A stretch of DNA of 64,000 nucleotides from Maricaulaceae bacterium (GTDB taxonomy: Bacteria > Pseudomonadota > Alphaproteobacteria > Caulobacterales > Maricaulaceae), in NCBI GenBank assembly GCA_026126205.1, contig JAHCJP010000006.1, positions 62,001 through 126,000 of the forward strand. Direction: 5' to 3'. Positions within the stretch are counted from its first letter, which is position 1, and each line of letters opens with the position of its first letter. The notes beneath the pieces were generated by a model that was given only the letters and a program-made list of their open reading frames with translations, searched no databases and was not told the DNA's origin. The position numbers and the translations under genes are program-made. Shown here piece by piece: positions 45,899 to 55,580 of the stretch.

Positions 45899-46921
45899 CT
45901 ATTCGGTTTGGGGCGTTTCGCCACCCTCCGCCGGCGCCGCGGCCTCTCCCGCCCGGTGGCGGCGGGCGACATAGGCGCCGACGCCATGCCACATGCCTTC
46001 ATAGAAGATCTGCAGGAACAGGCTGACGACCGCGCCGATGACCACCATCGTCACCGTCGCGGGGTTGCGCAGCACGTCCATAAGCATGTCGAACAGCACC
46101 TGCGGGTCGGCGGGCCCCTGCTCCATCGCCGCCAACTGGCCGATCACCGGCAACAGCGCGCCGAGGAAGATCAGCTGCACCACCGTGCCCAGCGCCATGG
46201 CGAGAACGAAAATGATCAGCGCGACGACGATATAGGTGAGCAGCACCCACCAGAACACGCCCTTCACCGCCCCCGCGGCGCCGATGAAGCGGAAACCGCG
46301 GTCATAGATGGTCAGCGCGGGCGCCGCCGACAGTTTCACGGCGATGAACACCCAGACGCACAGCGCCGCGATGATGAACAGCCCGGTCAGAAGTCCGCCG
46401 ATCATGCCGGCCGCCAGCCCCGGAGACTCGCCTGTCGCCGCGAGCCCCACGCCCATTGCGCCGGCCAGTACGAAGAACAGGATCGCGAACAGGATATAGC
46501 CGGCCATCAGAAGTACGACATAGAGCAGGTTCACGCCCAGCAGGCGGAACTCGTCGGCCCCGAAACGGAACGGAATCAGCGGCGCGACCGTCTCGCGCAC
46601 CAGCAGCCGCATCCAGGCGCCCTGCGCCATCAACGCGACGGCCGTTCCAAACAGCGCCAGCACCGGCGCCCACAGCATGATCGGCGCAAACAGCGTCAGC
46701 ACCTCTCCGGGGTCCATCTCCTGCCGGGTCATGGCCGTGCTGATCAATTGCATGTAGGGGCCGCCGATCAGCATAAAGGCGGCCGCCGCCACCGCGGCGT
46801 AAAGCAGCACTTGCCATAGCGCGACCCACAGGACGGCTACGGGCTTGCGCCCGAAGACGATGAAGAAGTGAAACGCGGCCTGTGGAAAATCAAAGGGCTT
46901 GTCGGGGCTTGCGGCGGTCAT
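45899..46921 (-). CDS. Multi-pass membrane protein, tandem paralog 4 of 5
   Basis: 340 residues, the longest copy, with about six membrane segments. The shared loop is MRLLVRETVAPLIPFRFG, then ADEFRLLG; the second motif is VKLSAAPALTIYDRGFRF, then IGAAGAVKG. The N-terminus DFPQAAFHFFIVFGRKPVAV places a short amphipathic stretch before TM1, as in paralog 2. The C-terminal tail is Glu/Ala/Pro-rich and cytoplasmic by the positive-inside rule. The gap to paralog 5 is 63 nt. Confidence 0.75.
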   Translation of the reverse strand: MTAASPDKPFDFPQAAFHFFIVFGRKPVAVLWVALWQVLLYAAVAAAAFMLIGGPYMQLISTAMTRQEMDPGEVLTLFAPIMLWAPVLALFGTAVALMAQGAWMRLLVRETVAPLIPFRFGADEFRLLGVNLLYVVLLMAGYILFAILFFVLAGAMGVGLAATGESPGLAAGMIGGLLTGLFIIAALCVWVFIAVKLSAAPALTIYDRGFRFIGAAGAVKGVFWWVLLTYIVVALIIFVLAMALGTVVQLIFLGALLPVIGQLAAMEQGPADPQVLFDMLMDVLRNPATVTMVVIGAVVSLFLQIFYEGMWHGVGAYVARRHRAGEAAAPAEGGETPQTE

Positions 46922-46984
46922 GGCGTCCCTCCCTGTCCGGTTGTGGGCTCTATCTTTTCAGAATGCGCGCTTCAGGCCTACCCG

Positions 46985-47875
46985 TCACCGGGGATTGTCG
47001 CCGTCGGCTTCCCCCGGATCCAGCAGCCGGGCCGCATGGGCGTAGAGGCCCGTGAATAAAGGAATGCTCACCGCGACGCCGAACACCCCGCTGGCCAGCG
47101 CGGCCAGCGCCGCCGTTCCAGGGTCCGGCGCCGGCGCGGCGTCCGGAACGATCAGCCCCCCGGCGCCGAACGCGAAGATCAGCCCGAAACTGATGGCGTA
47201 CACAGGCAGGGACAGGATCAGTAACGCCGCGGTCAGCCGCAGGCCGTTTCCCCGGCTCCACGCCCAGGCCTGCAGCACCAGCACCTTGCGGCGCAGCGCC
47301 GTGGCGGCGTAGGCGAGGCTGATGCGGGCGATGAACCAGAACATCAACAGACATAGCGGAACTGCGATCGCCGCCACGGCCAGCCATTCGCCGCCGCCCA
47401 GCAAGGCGAACGCCGTTTCAGGATTGTCCTGAACTTCCGGGCCGGCCCCTTCGCGCGCCAGCGCCGCCATGGTCAGACCCACGAACACCGCCGTGAACAA
47501 TATGGCGACCGGCGCGACCACCAGCATCGTCAGCGCCGCCACCAGCAGCGTCGCGCCGGCCATGCGCCATTCGTCGCGCCCCAGCGCCAGGCCCAGAAAC
47601 GGGCCGCGCTCGCCATGCAGCGCCATGCGGTAGACGGCGGCGTTGAGACACACGCTGATGGCGAGCATTACCGGGAACGCCAGCCAATAGCCGGCGGCCG
47701 CCGTCGTTTCGCCCGCCAGCATCTGCGCCTGAAAGCCGTACGTCGCCGCCATCGCCGCCACATAGGGCAGCCCGGCGATCAGGCAGAACAACCAGCGTTC
47801 GCGCCAGAAACCGAAGGCGGCGGCGAGCGCGGCGGGGATGGACAGGCGTGTCGAAGGCGCTGCGGAATCCGGCAT
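46985..47875 (-). CDS. Multi-pass membrane protein, tandem paralog 5 of 5
   Basis: 296 residues with about six membrane segments. The shared loop is YRMALHGERGPFLGLALG, then RDEWRMAG; the second motif is ARISLAYAATALRRKVLV, then LQAWAWSRG. Its ATG overlaps the TGA of the TonB-like gene at 47875 (TGATG on the minus strand), so translation is coupled. This physical link ties the membrane-protein array to the secreted TonB-domain proteins upstream. Confidence 0.75.
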   Translation of the reverse strand: MPDSAAPSTRLSIPAALAAAFGFWRERWLFCLIAGLPYVAAMAATYGFQAQMLAGETTAAAGYWLAFPVMLAISVCLNAAVYRMALHGERGPFLGLALGRDEWRMAGATLLVAALTMLVVAPVAILFTAVFVGLTMAALAREGAGPEVQDNPETAFALLGGGEWLAVAAIAVPLCLLMFWFIARISLAYAATALRRKVLVLQAWAWSRGNGLRLTAALLILSLPVYAISFGLIFAFGAGGLIVPDAAPAPDPGTAALAALASGVFGVAVSIPLFTGLYAHAARLLDPGEADGDNPR

Positions 47876-49071
47876 CAGTCTCTCACTCTCCGTGGCGGCC
47901 GTGCAATCGACCCGTAGGATGGCCCCCCGCCAGCAACCCCATCTTGAATCATGAAGAAAAAACAGGTCGTCATGCCTTCACGGCGGGCAGGTCGGCCATC
48001 GATGCGCATGGGTTCGTATCGCCATGTCGACATCGCGCGGCGGACACTGTTGTCAAACAGGCCGGCAGGAATGGAGCCGAGAATCTCGATATCGTCCACC
48101 CGGCCGGACTCGGTGACCGCAAAGCGGACCGCAAGCACGCCTTCGACCCCATTCCTCGCGGCCTCAAACGGGTACTCCGGTTCGGAACGCCGAAGCGGCC
48201 GCGCGTCATCCTCCGCTTCCGGAGGGGGCGGCTGATGAAAAGAATATGCAATGTCATCCGTGAGGGACGACGTCCCTGCCAGTCGCAGCTCCACCTCGGC
48301 CCGATCAGTATCAGTGAGACGCTGGCTGACGAAGTCCGTCCATAGCGTCATGAGATCGGCGTTGCGCTCTCCTTGTGGGCCAAGTGAAACGTAAACCCTT
48401 CGCGCAATGACGAAATCGATGGCGGATTGCACCCTGTTCCCGTCGCCATATGCATGCAAACCAGCCAGATACACGGCGTTAGCGTAGGTCGCCGTCGCTC
48501 CTGCCCCTCCCCGAGCCAGCATTTCGGCCGCCTGGCGCGCCATAGGGCCAGCATCTCTGAACCGGCCGTTTTCGGCGTGATGGTATGCGGCCAGATACAG
48601 CACGTCCCCCGCCACGCGGTCGCTGACCTGGCCCGCTGGTGCGCCTTGCAGAATTTGCAGCGCCCGTTCGTTCTCGCGCTGGGCTGCGCGAACGTCGCCC
48701 GTGGCCAGTGCGCTCATGGCGACCCTCCAGCGCCGCCAGACGCGCTCGTCGGCCGGCTCATTCAGCGTATCGGCGATATCTGCGGCGCGCGTGAACGCGG
48801 CGCGGGCGTCGGTTTCACGACCCATGTTCAGCGCAAGATTGGCGAAATTCACCGCCAGCACGCCGATGGCGGCGGCGTCAATGTTTTCAGCTTCGGCGGC
48901 GCGCCACGCCTGCTCGGCCGCCGTCATCGCCGCCTCGCCGTTATTCGCCGCCAGCGCCTGCTCGTAGGCGACATAGGCGCGCGCGACGCTCTGCGGCAGC
49001 GCTTCATCCTGTCCTGCAACAGCCTTGGCGCTCACCAGCGCCAGCGTCAGCACGATCACAAGGACTCTCAT
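47875..49071 (-). CDS. Secreted helical-repeat/TonB C-terminal domain protein A
   Basis: 398 residues. A signal peptide (MRVLVIVLTLALVSAKAVAG) is followed by a helical, TPR-like region (about 20-270; SVARAYVAYEQALAANNGEA, GVLAVNFANLALNMGRETDA) and then a TonB C-terminal-type domain (about 290-375; SEPEYPFEAARNGVEGVLAV, SVRRAMSTWRYEPMRIDG). It lacks the transmembrane anchor and proline-rich arm of true TonB, so it should be soluble in the periplasm. GGAAGAGG precedes the ATG at 49071. Its stop overlaps the start of membrane paralog 5. Confidence 0.8.
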   Translation of the reverse strand: MRVLVIVLTLALVSAKAVAGQDEALPQSVARAYVAYEQALAANNGEAAMTAAEQAWRAAEAENIDAAAIGVLAVNFANLALNMGRETDARAAFTRAADIADTLNEPADERVWRRWRVAMSALATGDVRAAQRENERALQILQGAPAGQVSDRVAGDVLYLAAYHHAENGRFRDAGPMARQAAEMLARGGAGATATYANAVYLAGLHAYGDGNRVQSAIDFVIARRVYVSLGPQGERNADLMTLWTDFVSQRLTDTDRAEVELRLAGTSSLTDDIAYSFHQPPPPEAEDDARPLRRSEPEYPFEAARNGVEGVLAVRFAVTESGRVDDIEILGSIPAGLFDNSVRRAMSTWRYEPMRIDGRPARREGMTTCFFFMIQDGVAGGGPSYGSIARPPRRVRD

Positions 49072-49152
49072 GGCCTCTTCCCCGGAAGAATTGCAGCCGG
49101 AGGTATTCTTCCGCCGCCACGCTCTCCGCCGCAATGGGGAAAATTCGCCGCC

Positions 49153-50064
49153 TCAGCGCCGGTATGGCTGCGCGGAACTGTAGAAGATCACGGTCCGCAC
49201 GTTGCGGCGCTCATGATTGCGGTCCGCGCCGACCCCCGGCGCGAAGGTCATACGCCCAATCTCCCGGCGCGCCTGCCCGCGTGAGACGCCCGGCGGCAGC
49301 TCGGCCAGAATTCTGACCTGCGCCGCGCCGCCAGAGGCCCGCACGTCGATCAGGGCGGCGACCATGCCGTCGGCCGCGTCCGGCGGCGGTCTGGGCTCGC
49401 CGAAGCTGCGGCCTTCGCCGCGCGGGCGCGGACGGTTTTCCCGGCCATCGGCGGCCCGGCGCCGCAACAACTCCACATACCCCGCATAGCCGAAGCGCGA
49501 ACCGGCGATGCGCGCGTCCACCCGCGCCCGCTGGGGCGCATGCATGCCCTCGCGCACCCGCAACTGCCAGTCCCAGGCGCGCAGGGCCTGTTCACCCGCC
49601 TCATCACTGTCCGAACGCGCGAACACGCTGGCGGCGATGTGGAACAGATAGGCGGCGTGCTCCGGGTCGCGCCCGCGGGCGGCGGTATGCAGACCAGCCA
49701 GATGCGCGGCGGCGGCGAAAGACATGTCATGCTCCGCCCCCGCCGCCTCGAAGGCGCGCATCGCCGCATCCAGCAACGGGCCGATCTCGTCCACGCGCCC
49801 GGCCTCGGCGCCGATGCGGGCGGCCAGGAAGTGCACGTCGCCATACACACCTTGCGGCAGGCTTCCCTCCGCCGTCTGCGCAGCGGCCAGCGCCGCGTCG
49901 ATATTGCGCCGGGCGGCGGCGCGGTCACCGCTTTCGAAGGCCATCGCCGCGGCCTCATAGTCGCGGCGGATCTCCGCCTCCTGCGATTGCGCGCCGGCGG
50001 GCGGCGCCGCGAGCAGCAGGGTGATCGCGGCGATAACGAATGCCCGCAACGGCACGATCATCAC
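49153..50064 (-). CDS. Secreted helical-repeat/TonB-like protein B (short form)
   Basis: 303 residues. Signal peptide (about 1-25, ending AGAQ), then a shorter helical region (YEAAAMAFESGDRAAARRNI, AAAHLAGLHTAARGRDPEHA), an Arg/Pro-rich linker, and a reduced TonB-C-like ending (GMVAALIDVRASGGAAQVRI, then RREIGRMTFAPGV). It seems a diverged, shortened relative of the proteins on either side; the tyrosine-proline repeat that opens TonB-C domains is missing. Its start overlaps the stop of protein C by 4 nt. Confidence 0.72.
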   Translation of the reverse strand: MMIVPLRAFVIAAITLLLAAPPAGAQSQEAEIRRDYEAAAMAFESGDRAAARRNIDAALAAAQTAEGSLPQGVYGDVHFLAARIGAEAGRVDEIGPLLDAAMRAFEAAGAEHDMSFAAAAHLAGLHTAARGRDPEHAAYLFHIAASVFARSDSDEAGEQALRAWDWQLRVREGMHAPQRARVDARIAGSRFGYAGYVELLRRRAADGRENRPRPRGEGRSFGEPRPPPDAADGMVAALIDVRASGGAAQVRILAELPPGVSRGQARREIGRMTFAPGVGADRNHERRNVRTVIFYSSAQPYRR

Positions 50065-51239
50065 CGTGGCGGATCCAGTTGGAAGTCAAAATAGGTCACG
50101 ACACCTTCGCGCCGCACCGGAACCCCGTTCTCGATCCGGGGTTCGTAACGCCAGCGCGCTATCGCCCGTTCGCACACCTCCTCGAACAATCCGGCCGGAG
50201 CGGCGGCGGCTATACGAATGTTGTCCGTTCTTCCAGTTTCGGTGACGTCGAATACTGCGAGGACCACGCCTTCTATCCCGGCCATCGCCGCGCGCTGGGG
50301 ATATTCCGGGCTCCGGCGTTGAACCGGACGCGCCTCGCGATTGTTTTCGTCCTCCACAAGCGGCTCGCGCTGCTCAGCCGCCTCGCGCACCTCATCGGGA
50401 AGAGTGAGCTGTATGGATTCATAGTCGGCGGCGGCATAAGGCGAAGCGGCGATGCGCGCCGCCAGCGCCGCGCGCTCCCCCGTGCTCATCCGCTCACGCA
50501 ACATGCGAATCCAGAACAAGCACGTCAGGGCGTCCGCATGCGCCATTTCGCTCTGAGCGAAACGGTTTGCGGCGACATGGAAGTCATACCCCGCCTGCAC
50601 ATTGTCCCGCGCGAAGACCGAGGCGACGCCCGCCATATAACTGGCGCTGGCGAAGATCGGTTCGTTCTGGCGGCCGGCGCGTTCGATCATCTCCACGGCC
50701 CTGCGGGTTGAATCCCGCATCCTTCTGATCTGCCCGGCCTCTCTTTGCAGCCGCACCGCCATGAACAGGATGTCGCTGGCGAGGTGATCGTCGATCGCGG
50801 CCGGGTTGCGCTCCAGAAGCTGCATGGCCAGGTCGTTGTCGGTGCGCGCCGCGCGCCCGTCGCCCTGCGCCAGCGCCGCGGCCCCCGCCATCCAGCGCCG
50901 CCAGGCGCGCTCCGCCGGCGGCTCCGGAATCGCGTCGGCGATGGCGGCGGCGCGCAGGAAAGCCGGGCGGGCGTCCGCCGACCGGCCCATGTTGAAGGCG
51001 AGATCGCCGTAATTGGCCGCCAGCACGCCGATCAGCGCGCGGTCGATCCGCGCCGTCTCGGCCTCCCGCCAGGCGGTCGACGCCGCGGCCAGCGCCGCCG
51101 GCCAGTCACCCGTCTCCATCGCCGCCTGATAGGCCACATACGGTTCGGCGACGCTGTCCGGCAGATCGTCGGCGGCGGCGGGCGCCAGCGCCAGCGCCAG
51201 CCACAAGGTTGACGAAACGGCGAAGGCCAGGAGTTTCAT
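50061..51239 (-). CDS. Secreted helical-repeat/TonB C-terminal domain protein C
   Basis: 392 residues. Signal peptide (MKLLAFAVSSTLWLALALAP, then AAADD), a TPR-like region (SVAEPYVAYQAAMETGDWPA, GVLAANYGDLAFNMGRSADA) closely matching protein A, and a TonB-C domain (RRSPEYPQRAAMAGIEGVVL, CERAIARWRYEPRIENGVPV). It has no membrane anchor. The ATG at 51239 has a GAGAGGGGAA site upstream. It is 115 nt downstream of the halogenase gene and overlaps protein B. Confidence 0.8.
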   Translation of the reverse strand: MKLLAFAVSSTLWLALALAPAAADDLPDSVAEPYVAYQAAMETGDWPAALAAASTAWREAETARIDRALIGVLAANYGDLAFNMGRSADARPAFLRAAAIADAIPEPPAERAWRRWMAGAAALAQGDGRAARTDNDLAMQLLERNPAAIDDHLASDILFMAVRLQREAGQIRRMRDSTRRAVEMIERAGRQNEPIFASASYMAGVASVFARDNVQAGYDFHVAANRFAQSEMAHADALTCLFWIRMLRERMSTGERAALAARIAASPYAAADYESIQLTLPDEVREAAEQREPLVEDENNREARPVQRRSPEYPQRAAMAGIEGVVLAVFDVTETGRTDNIRIAAAAPAGLFEEVCERAIARWRYEPRIENGVPVRREGVVTYFDFQLDPPR

Positions 51240-51354
51240 GCCGGTTCCCCTCTCTCCATTGATCAGTTCTCTGGTGCGCGCAGCCTGAAGTGAAAGCTCG
51301 GCATTTTTGTCTGAAATCCCAGTCAAGGCAAATCCACGCGCGGGTTTCGCCCGG

Positions 51355-52875
51355 TCAAGGCGCCGCGAGCGCCCCGGAGGAGCAGTATCCGTGTATGAAC
51401 TGCGCGTGCGCAGGCATCGATTCCGCCGCCTCGCGGATCATGCGTTTGGCCAATCCCAAGTGTTCGCGGATGCGGTCCAGCGAAACCATGTCAGCCAGCG
51501 GGTCATACATTTCCGGCATGACGTTCTGGCCCAACAGGACCGCTTGCCAGCTGGTGGGGGCGAACAATTCGCCCTCGGCCTGCACCATGCGGCCGCGGCT
51601 GCGGAACAGCTCCATGCGGTGGCGCAACGTGTCCGGGATGTTCATTTCGCGGCATTCGCGCCACAGCGGCGCATCGTCGCGTTCGTTGGCGTGGTAGTGC
51701 AGGATGATGAAGTCGCGGATGCGTTCGAACTCCTGGATCGCGCCGCGATTGTATTCCTCGATGTCGGCCGGGTTGAACTCCCGCGCCGGAAGCAGCGTCA
51801 TCAGCCGCGCGATGCCGCTCTGGATCAAATGGATGGATGTGGACTCCAGCGGCTCCATGAAGCCCGAGGCCAGCCCCAGCGCCACGCAGTTGCGGTTCCA
51901 GAACTTTTTCCGCCGTCCGGTGACGAAACGCAGGAAATTCGGCTCCGCCAGGCGCTCGCCGTCCAGATTGGCGAACAGTTTCGCCGCCGCCTCGTCGTCG
52001 CTGATGTGGCGGCTGCAATAGACATAGCCGTTGCCGATGCGGTGCTGCAGCGGGATGCGCCATTGCCAACCGGCCTCGCGCGCGGTGGAGACCGTATAGG
52101 GCGTCAGCGCGCCCGCGCTCTTGCATGGAACCGCCACCGCCCGGTCGCAGGGCAGCCAGTGCGTCCAGTCCTCGTACCCGGTCTTCAGCGCCTGCTCGAT
52201 CAGCAGGCCGCGAAAGCCGGAGCAATCGATGAAAATATCCGCTTCCATCCGCCGCCCGTCATCCAGCGTCACCGCCTCGATGAAGCCGTCTTCACCACGC
52301 AAGGCGACGTCCGTCACCTTGCCCTCGACGCGCTCCACGCCCCGCGCCTCGGCGTAGCGGCGCAGATAGCGCGCATATAACGAGGCGTCGAAATGGAACG
52401 CGTAGGCCAGGTGGGACAGCGGCGATTTCGGATCGCCGGACGGGTGTTTGAACCGGCCGAGCTTTCCGGCCACGGCGGCGATGAAATAATCCTCGAACGG
52501 GGTGTCGTCGCCTTGCGCGCGCAGCCGCAGCCAGCACTGGTGGAAGGGCGCCATGTCCAGGCCCGTCGGCGGCAGGCCGAAGGGATGGATGTAGAAATGC
52601 CCAAGCCGCGTCCAGTCGCGAAAGCCGATGCCCAGCTTGTAGGTGCCTTGCGTCTCGCGCATGAACTCGGCCTCGTCGAGGCCGAGGAAACGGTTGTAGA
52701 TGTGCAGCATCGGGATCGTCGCCTCGCCGACGCCGACCGTTCCGATCTGTTCGGATTCCACCAGCCGTATCTTGTAGGGCTGCCCCTGCAGCAGGCGCGA
52801 CAACGCCGCCGCCGCCATCCACCCCGCAGTGCCGCCGCCGATGATGGCGATGCTGTCTATCGGCTTGTTGTCCAC
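51355..52875 (-). CDS. Flavin-dependent tryptophan-halogenase family protein
   Basis: 506 residues, PrnA/RebH class. Residues that define the family are present: FAD-binding [13 protein letters not shown] near the N-terminus, [11 protein letters not shown] with the catalytic Lys (Lys79 in PrnA), [11 protein letters not shown], the WxWxIP fingerprint, and [15 protein letters not shown] with the Glu equivalent to Glu346. It would use FADH2, oxygen and chloride or bromide to halogenate an aromatic ring; the substrate is not known. It lies 27 nt after one TonB-like gene and 115 nt before another. No flavin reductase or biosynthetic genes are adjacent. Confidence 0.9.
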   Translation of the reverse strand: MDNKPIDSIAIIGGGTAGWMAAAALSRLLQGQPYKIRLVESEQIGTVGVGEATIPMLHIYNRFLGLDEAEFMRETQGTYKLGIGFRDWTRLGHFYIHPFGLPPTGLDMAPFHQCWLRLRAQGDDTPFEDYFIAAVAGKLGRFKHPSGDPKSPLSHLAYAFHFDASLYARYLRRYAEARGVERVEGKVTDVALRGEDGFIEAVTLDDGRRMEADIFIDCSGFRGLLIEQALKTGYEDWTHWLPCDRAVAVPCKSAGALTPYTVSTAREAGWQWRIPLQHRIGNGYVYCSRHISDDEAAAKLFANLDGERLAEPNFLRFVTGRRKKFWNRNCVALGLASGFMEPLESTSIHLIQSGIARLMTLLPAREFNPADIEEYNRGAIQEFERIRDFIILHYHANERDDAPLWRECREMNIPDTLRHRMELFRSRGRMVQAEGELFAPTSWQAVLLGQNVMPEMYDPLADMVSLDRIREHLGLAKRMIREAAESMPAHAQFIHGYCSSGALAAP

Positions 52876-52902
52876 GCTCTCATCCCCCTGCGCCTTGGGC
52901 GC

Positions 52903-54108
52903 TCAGTCCTGACCAAAACCGGCCATGCTTGAAAATACGTAGGCGCCCACACGCGCGCCCCGGCCGCGGCTCTCGAATTCAGATATGACGAAACCGTCCC
53001 ATTCGGTCATTTCGACCGGGGCGCCGTCCAGCCGGCACTGCGGCCTGAACACCAGCCCGACCAGGTTGCGCTCGGAAGCCGTACGATATTCGATTCTGCT
53101 CGGCCGCCCTGCGGATTCGGCCTCATCCAGCCGCGCCCGCCCGCCTTCAGGCATCACCCGGAACCGTAGCCTGACCAGGCCTGACCAGTGACCTCGTTCC
53201 AGAGCTCTTGGCGGATATAATGGCGGCCCCCATTCCAGGACCTGCGGACGGCGAAACAGATACGCGCACCAAGCCTGCTCGGCGGATCCTGAGAAGTAAG
53301 AGCGGCCGCTGCCCCTGTCCTGATAACCACGCCAAAGGATCAGCGACACGCGCTCTAAAAGCGCGTCGTAAAGGCCTGCAGCCTCGGCTTCCCCGACCCC
53401 GTCCATGGCGCCCACAATCGCCGACGCCTCACGCACAACGGCCAAGGCTTCCTGCCAGTCTTCTTCAGCGATGGCGTGCTCCAGCAAACCAACCTGCGCG
53501 TTGACATAGTCACGGGCGCCGGAAGAGCCCCTCGACAGCGCCGCATCGGCCATGCCCCTCAAGGAGTCGTTATCGGGACTGGCTGGCGTTGGCGATACAC
53601 GCACGCCAAGACTGGGGGCATCCACCTGGCCCGCCCGCAGCAGGTCGGCATGACGTGCGTTTCCGGCGTCGAACAGGCGCGCCAGAAGTAACCGTCGCGC
53701 TGGAATCAGGGTCACGTAATCCAGCGACAGCCGCGCGGCTGTCACAGCGCGCTCCAGCAACGCCTGTTCGTCTCCCCCCGCGCCTTGCCAGCGTGCGATT
53801 TCTGCAGCCACCAGGGCGACCTCAGCCACGTCACGCCAATCGCCAGCCTGTTCGGCGGCGGCGACAGCATTGACGCCAAGCGTCAGCATGATCGTGTCGG
53901 AAAGCCCGGCTGCCTGCGCGGCGGCGAAGGCCTGAAGCGCTGCGGCGCGCGCGGCGGCCGCATCCTGAGCCGCCACCGCCTGCTCATAGGCCAGATAGGG
54001 CCCGGCCACAGCCGGGGGTATCACCTCGTCCTGCGTCGCGGCGACGGCGGCATGGCAGACAGTCACACCTGCCGCCATAAACATGCGTATCACCCAGCCC
54101 AAATTCAT
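52903..54108 (-). CDS. Secreted helical-repeat/TonB-like protein D
   Basis: 401 residues. Signal sequence (about 1-24), then [20 protein letters not shown], which mirrors the opening of proteins A and C, a long helical region, and a C-terminal TonB-C-like part ([40 protein letters not shown]). The TonB-C domain is weakly conserved. It is the first gene of the minus-strand array and diverges from trmFO across 77 bp, where the array's promoter should be. Confidence 0.72.
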   Translation of the reverse strand: MNLGWVIRMFMAAGVTVCHAAVAATQDEVIPPAVAGPYLAYEQAVAAQDAAAARAAALQAFAAAQAAGLSDTIMLTLGVNAVAAAEQAGDWRDVAEVALVAAEIARWQGAGGDEQALLERAVTAARLSLDYVTLIPARRLLLARLFDAGNARHADLLRAGQVDAPSLGVRVSPTPASPDNDSLRGMADAALSRGSSGARDYVNAQVGLLEHAIAEEDWQEALAVVREASAIVGAMDGVGEAEAAGLYDALLERVSLILWRGYQDRGSGRSYFSGSAEQAWCAYLFRRPQVLEWGPPLYPPRALERGHWSGLVRLRFRVMPEGGRARLDEAESAGRPSRIEYRTASERNLVGLVFRPQCRLDGAPVEMTEWDGFVISEFESRGRGARVGAYVFSSMAGFGQD

Positions 54109-54185
54109 GGCGGCGATCCTGCCCCGAAATCCCGCCGCAGCAAACCCTGCTTGGGCGCGGCGGCGCGGGGCGCTATGTAGGCGCG

Positions 54186-55580
54186 ATGAAACCTGTCCAC
54201 ATCATCGGCGGCGGTCTCGCCGGGTCCGAGGCCGCCTGGCAGATCGCCCGGGCCGGCGTGCCCGTGGTGCTGCACGAGATGCGCCCGGCGCGCGGCACCG
54301 AGGCGCACAAGACGGACGGGCTGGCCGAGCTGGTCTGCTCCAACTCCTTCCGTTCCGACGATGCGGCGAACAACGCCGTCGGCCTGCTGCATGAAGAGAT
54401 GCGGCGGCTGGACGGGCTGATCATCGCCATGGGCGGCCAGCACCGCCTGCCCGCGGGGGGCGCGCTGGCCGTGGACCGCGACGGCTTTTCGGCGGCGGTG
54501 ACGCAGGCGCTGCAAAGCCATCCGCTGGTCGAGATCCGGCGCGAGGAGATGGCGGGCCTGCCCCCGGCGGACTGGGACAGCGTCATCATCGCCACCGGCC
54601 CCCTCACCTCTCCGGCGCTGGGCCAGGCGATTCTCGACCTGACCGGCGAGGACGCGCTGGCCTTCTTCGACGCCATCGCCCCCATCGTGCACCGCGACAG
54701 CGTCAACATGGGCGTGGCCTGGATGCAGTCGCGCTATGACAAGGGCGACACCGAGGCCGACAAGGCCGCCTATATCAACTGCCCGATGGACCGGGCGCAG
54801 TATGATGACTTCATCGACGCCCTGCTGGCCGCGCCGAAGACCGAATTCAAGGAATGGGAGGCGAACACCCCCTATTTCGAGGGCTGCCTGCCCATCGAGG
54901 TGATGGCCGAACGCGGGCGCGAGACGCTGCGCCACGGGCCGATGAAGCCCTTTGGCCTCACCAACGCCCACCGGCCTGACGACAAACCCTACGCCGTGGT
55001 CCAGCTTCGCCAGGACAACGCGCTAGGCACGCTGTTCAACATGGTCGGCTTTCAGACCAAGCTGAAATACGGCGCCCAGACCGACATTTTCCGCATGATC
55101 CCGGGGCTGGAGGAAGCGCAGTTCGCGCGCCTGGGCGGCATTCACCGCAACACCTTCCTGAACTCGCCGAAACTGCTGGACGCGCAATTGCGGCTGAAGG
55201 CGCGCCCGGCCCTGCGCTTCGCCGGGCAGGTGATCGGGGTTGAAGGCTATGTCGAATCCGCGGCCATGGGCCTGCTGGCTGGGCGCTTCGCCGCCGCCGA
55301 GCGGCTGGGCCGCCGCCTCGCCCCGCCGCCGCCGGAAACGGCGCTCGGCGCGCTGGTGAACCATGTCACCGGCGGCCATGTCAGCGGCGGCAAGGGATCG
55401 TTCCAGCCGATGAACGTCAATTTCGGCCTGTTCCCTGAAATCGCGGCGCCGAAGACGGACGCGGAAGGTAAACGCATCAAGGGCAAAGCCAAATCCGCCG
55501 CCCGCAAACAGGCGATTAGCGCCCGGGCGCTGGCCGCCCTCGACCAGTGGCGGACCGAGGCCGCCATCGCCGCGGAATGA
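54186..55580 (+). CDS. trmFO: Methylenetetrahydrofolate-tRNA-(uracil-5-)-methyltransferase TrmFO
   Basis: 464 residues. It makes m5U54 in the T loop of tRNA using methylenetetrahydrofolate and FADH2, the route used by many Alphaproteobacteria and Gram-positives instead of TrmA. N-terminal FAD motif [14 protein letters not shown], then [19 protein letters not shown], with the catalytic Cys in VCSNSF. The MNVNFGLFP segment near the end is typical. The C-terminus is Lys/Ala-rich. It overlaps the DUF1697 gene by 4 nt. Confidence 0.96.
   Translation: MKPVHIIGGGLAGSEAAWQIARAGVPVVLHEMRPARGTEAHKTDGLAELVCSNSFRSDDAANNAVGLLHEEMRRLDGLIIAMGGQHRLPAGGALAVDRDGFSAAVTQALQSHPLVEIRREEMAGLPPADWDSVIIATGPLTSPALGQAILDLTGEDALAFFDAIAPIVHRDSVNMGVAWMQSRYDKGDTEADKAAYINCPMDRAQYDDFIDALLAAPKTEFKEWEANTPYFEGCLPIEVMAERGRETLRHGPMKPFGLTNAHRPDDKPYAVVQLRQDNALGTLFNMVGFQTKLKYGAQTDIFRMIPGLEEAQFARLGGIHRNTFLNSPKLLDAQLRLKARPALRFAGQVIGVEGYVESAAMGLLAGRFAAAERLGRRLAPPPPETALGALVNHVTGGHVSGGKGSFQPMNVNFGLFPEIAAPKTDAEGKRIKGKAKSAARKQAISARALAALDQWRTEAAIAAE

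Noticed and set aside
45822..45992. Upstream extension of membrane paralog 3
   Set aside because: Arg/Gly/Pro-rich translation that overlaps the end of paralog 4 and does not fit a membrane protein N-terminus.
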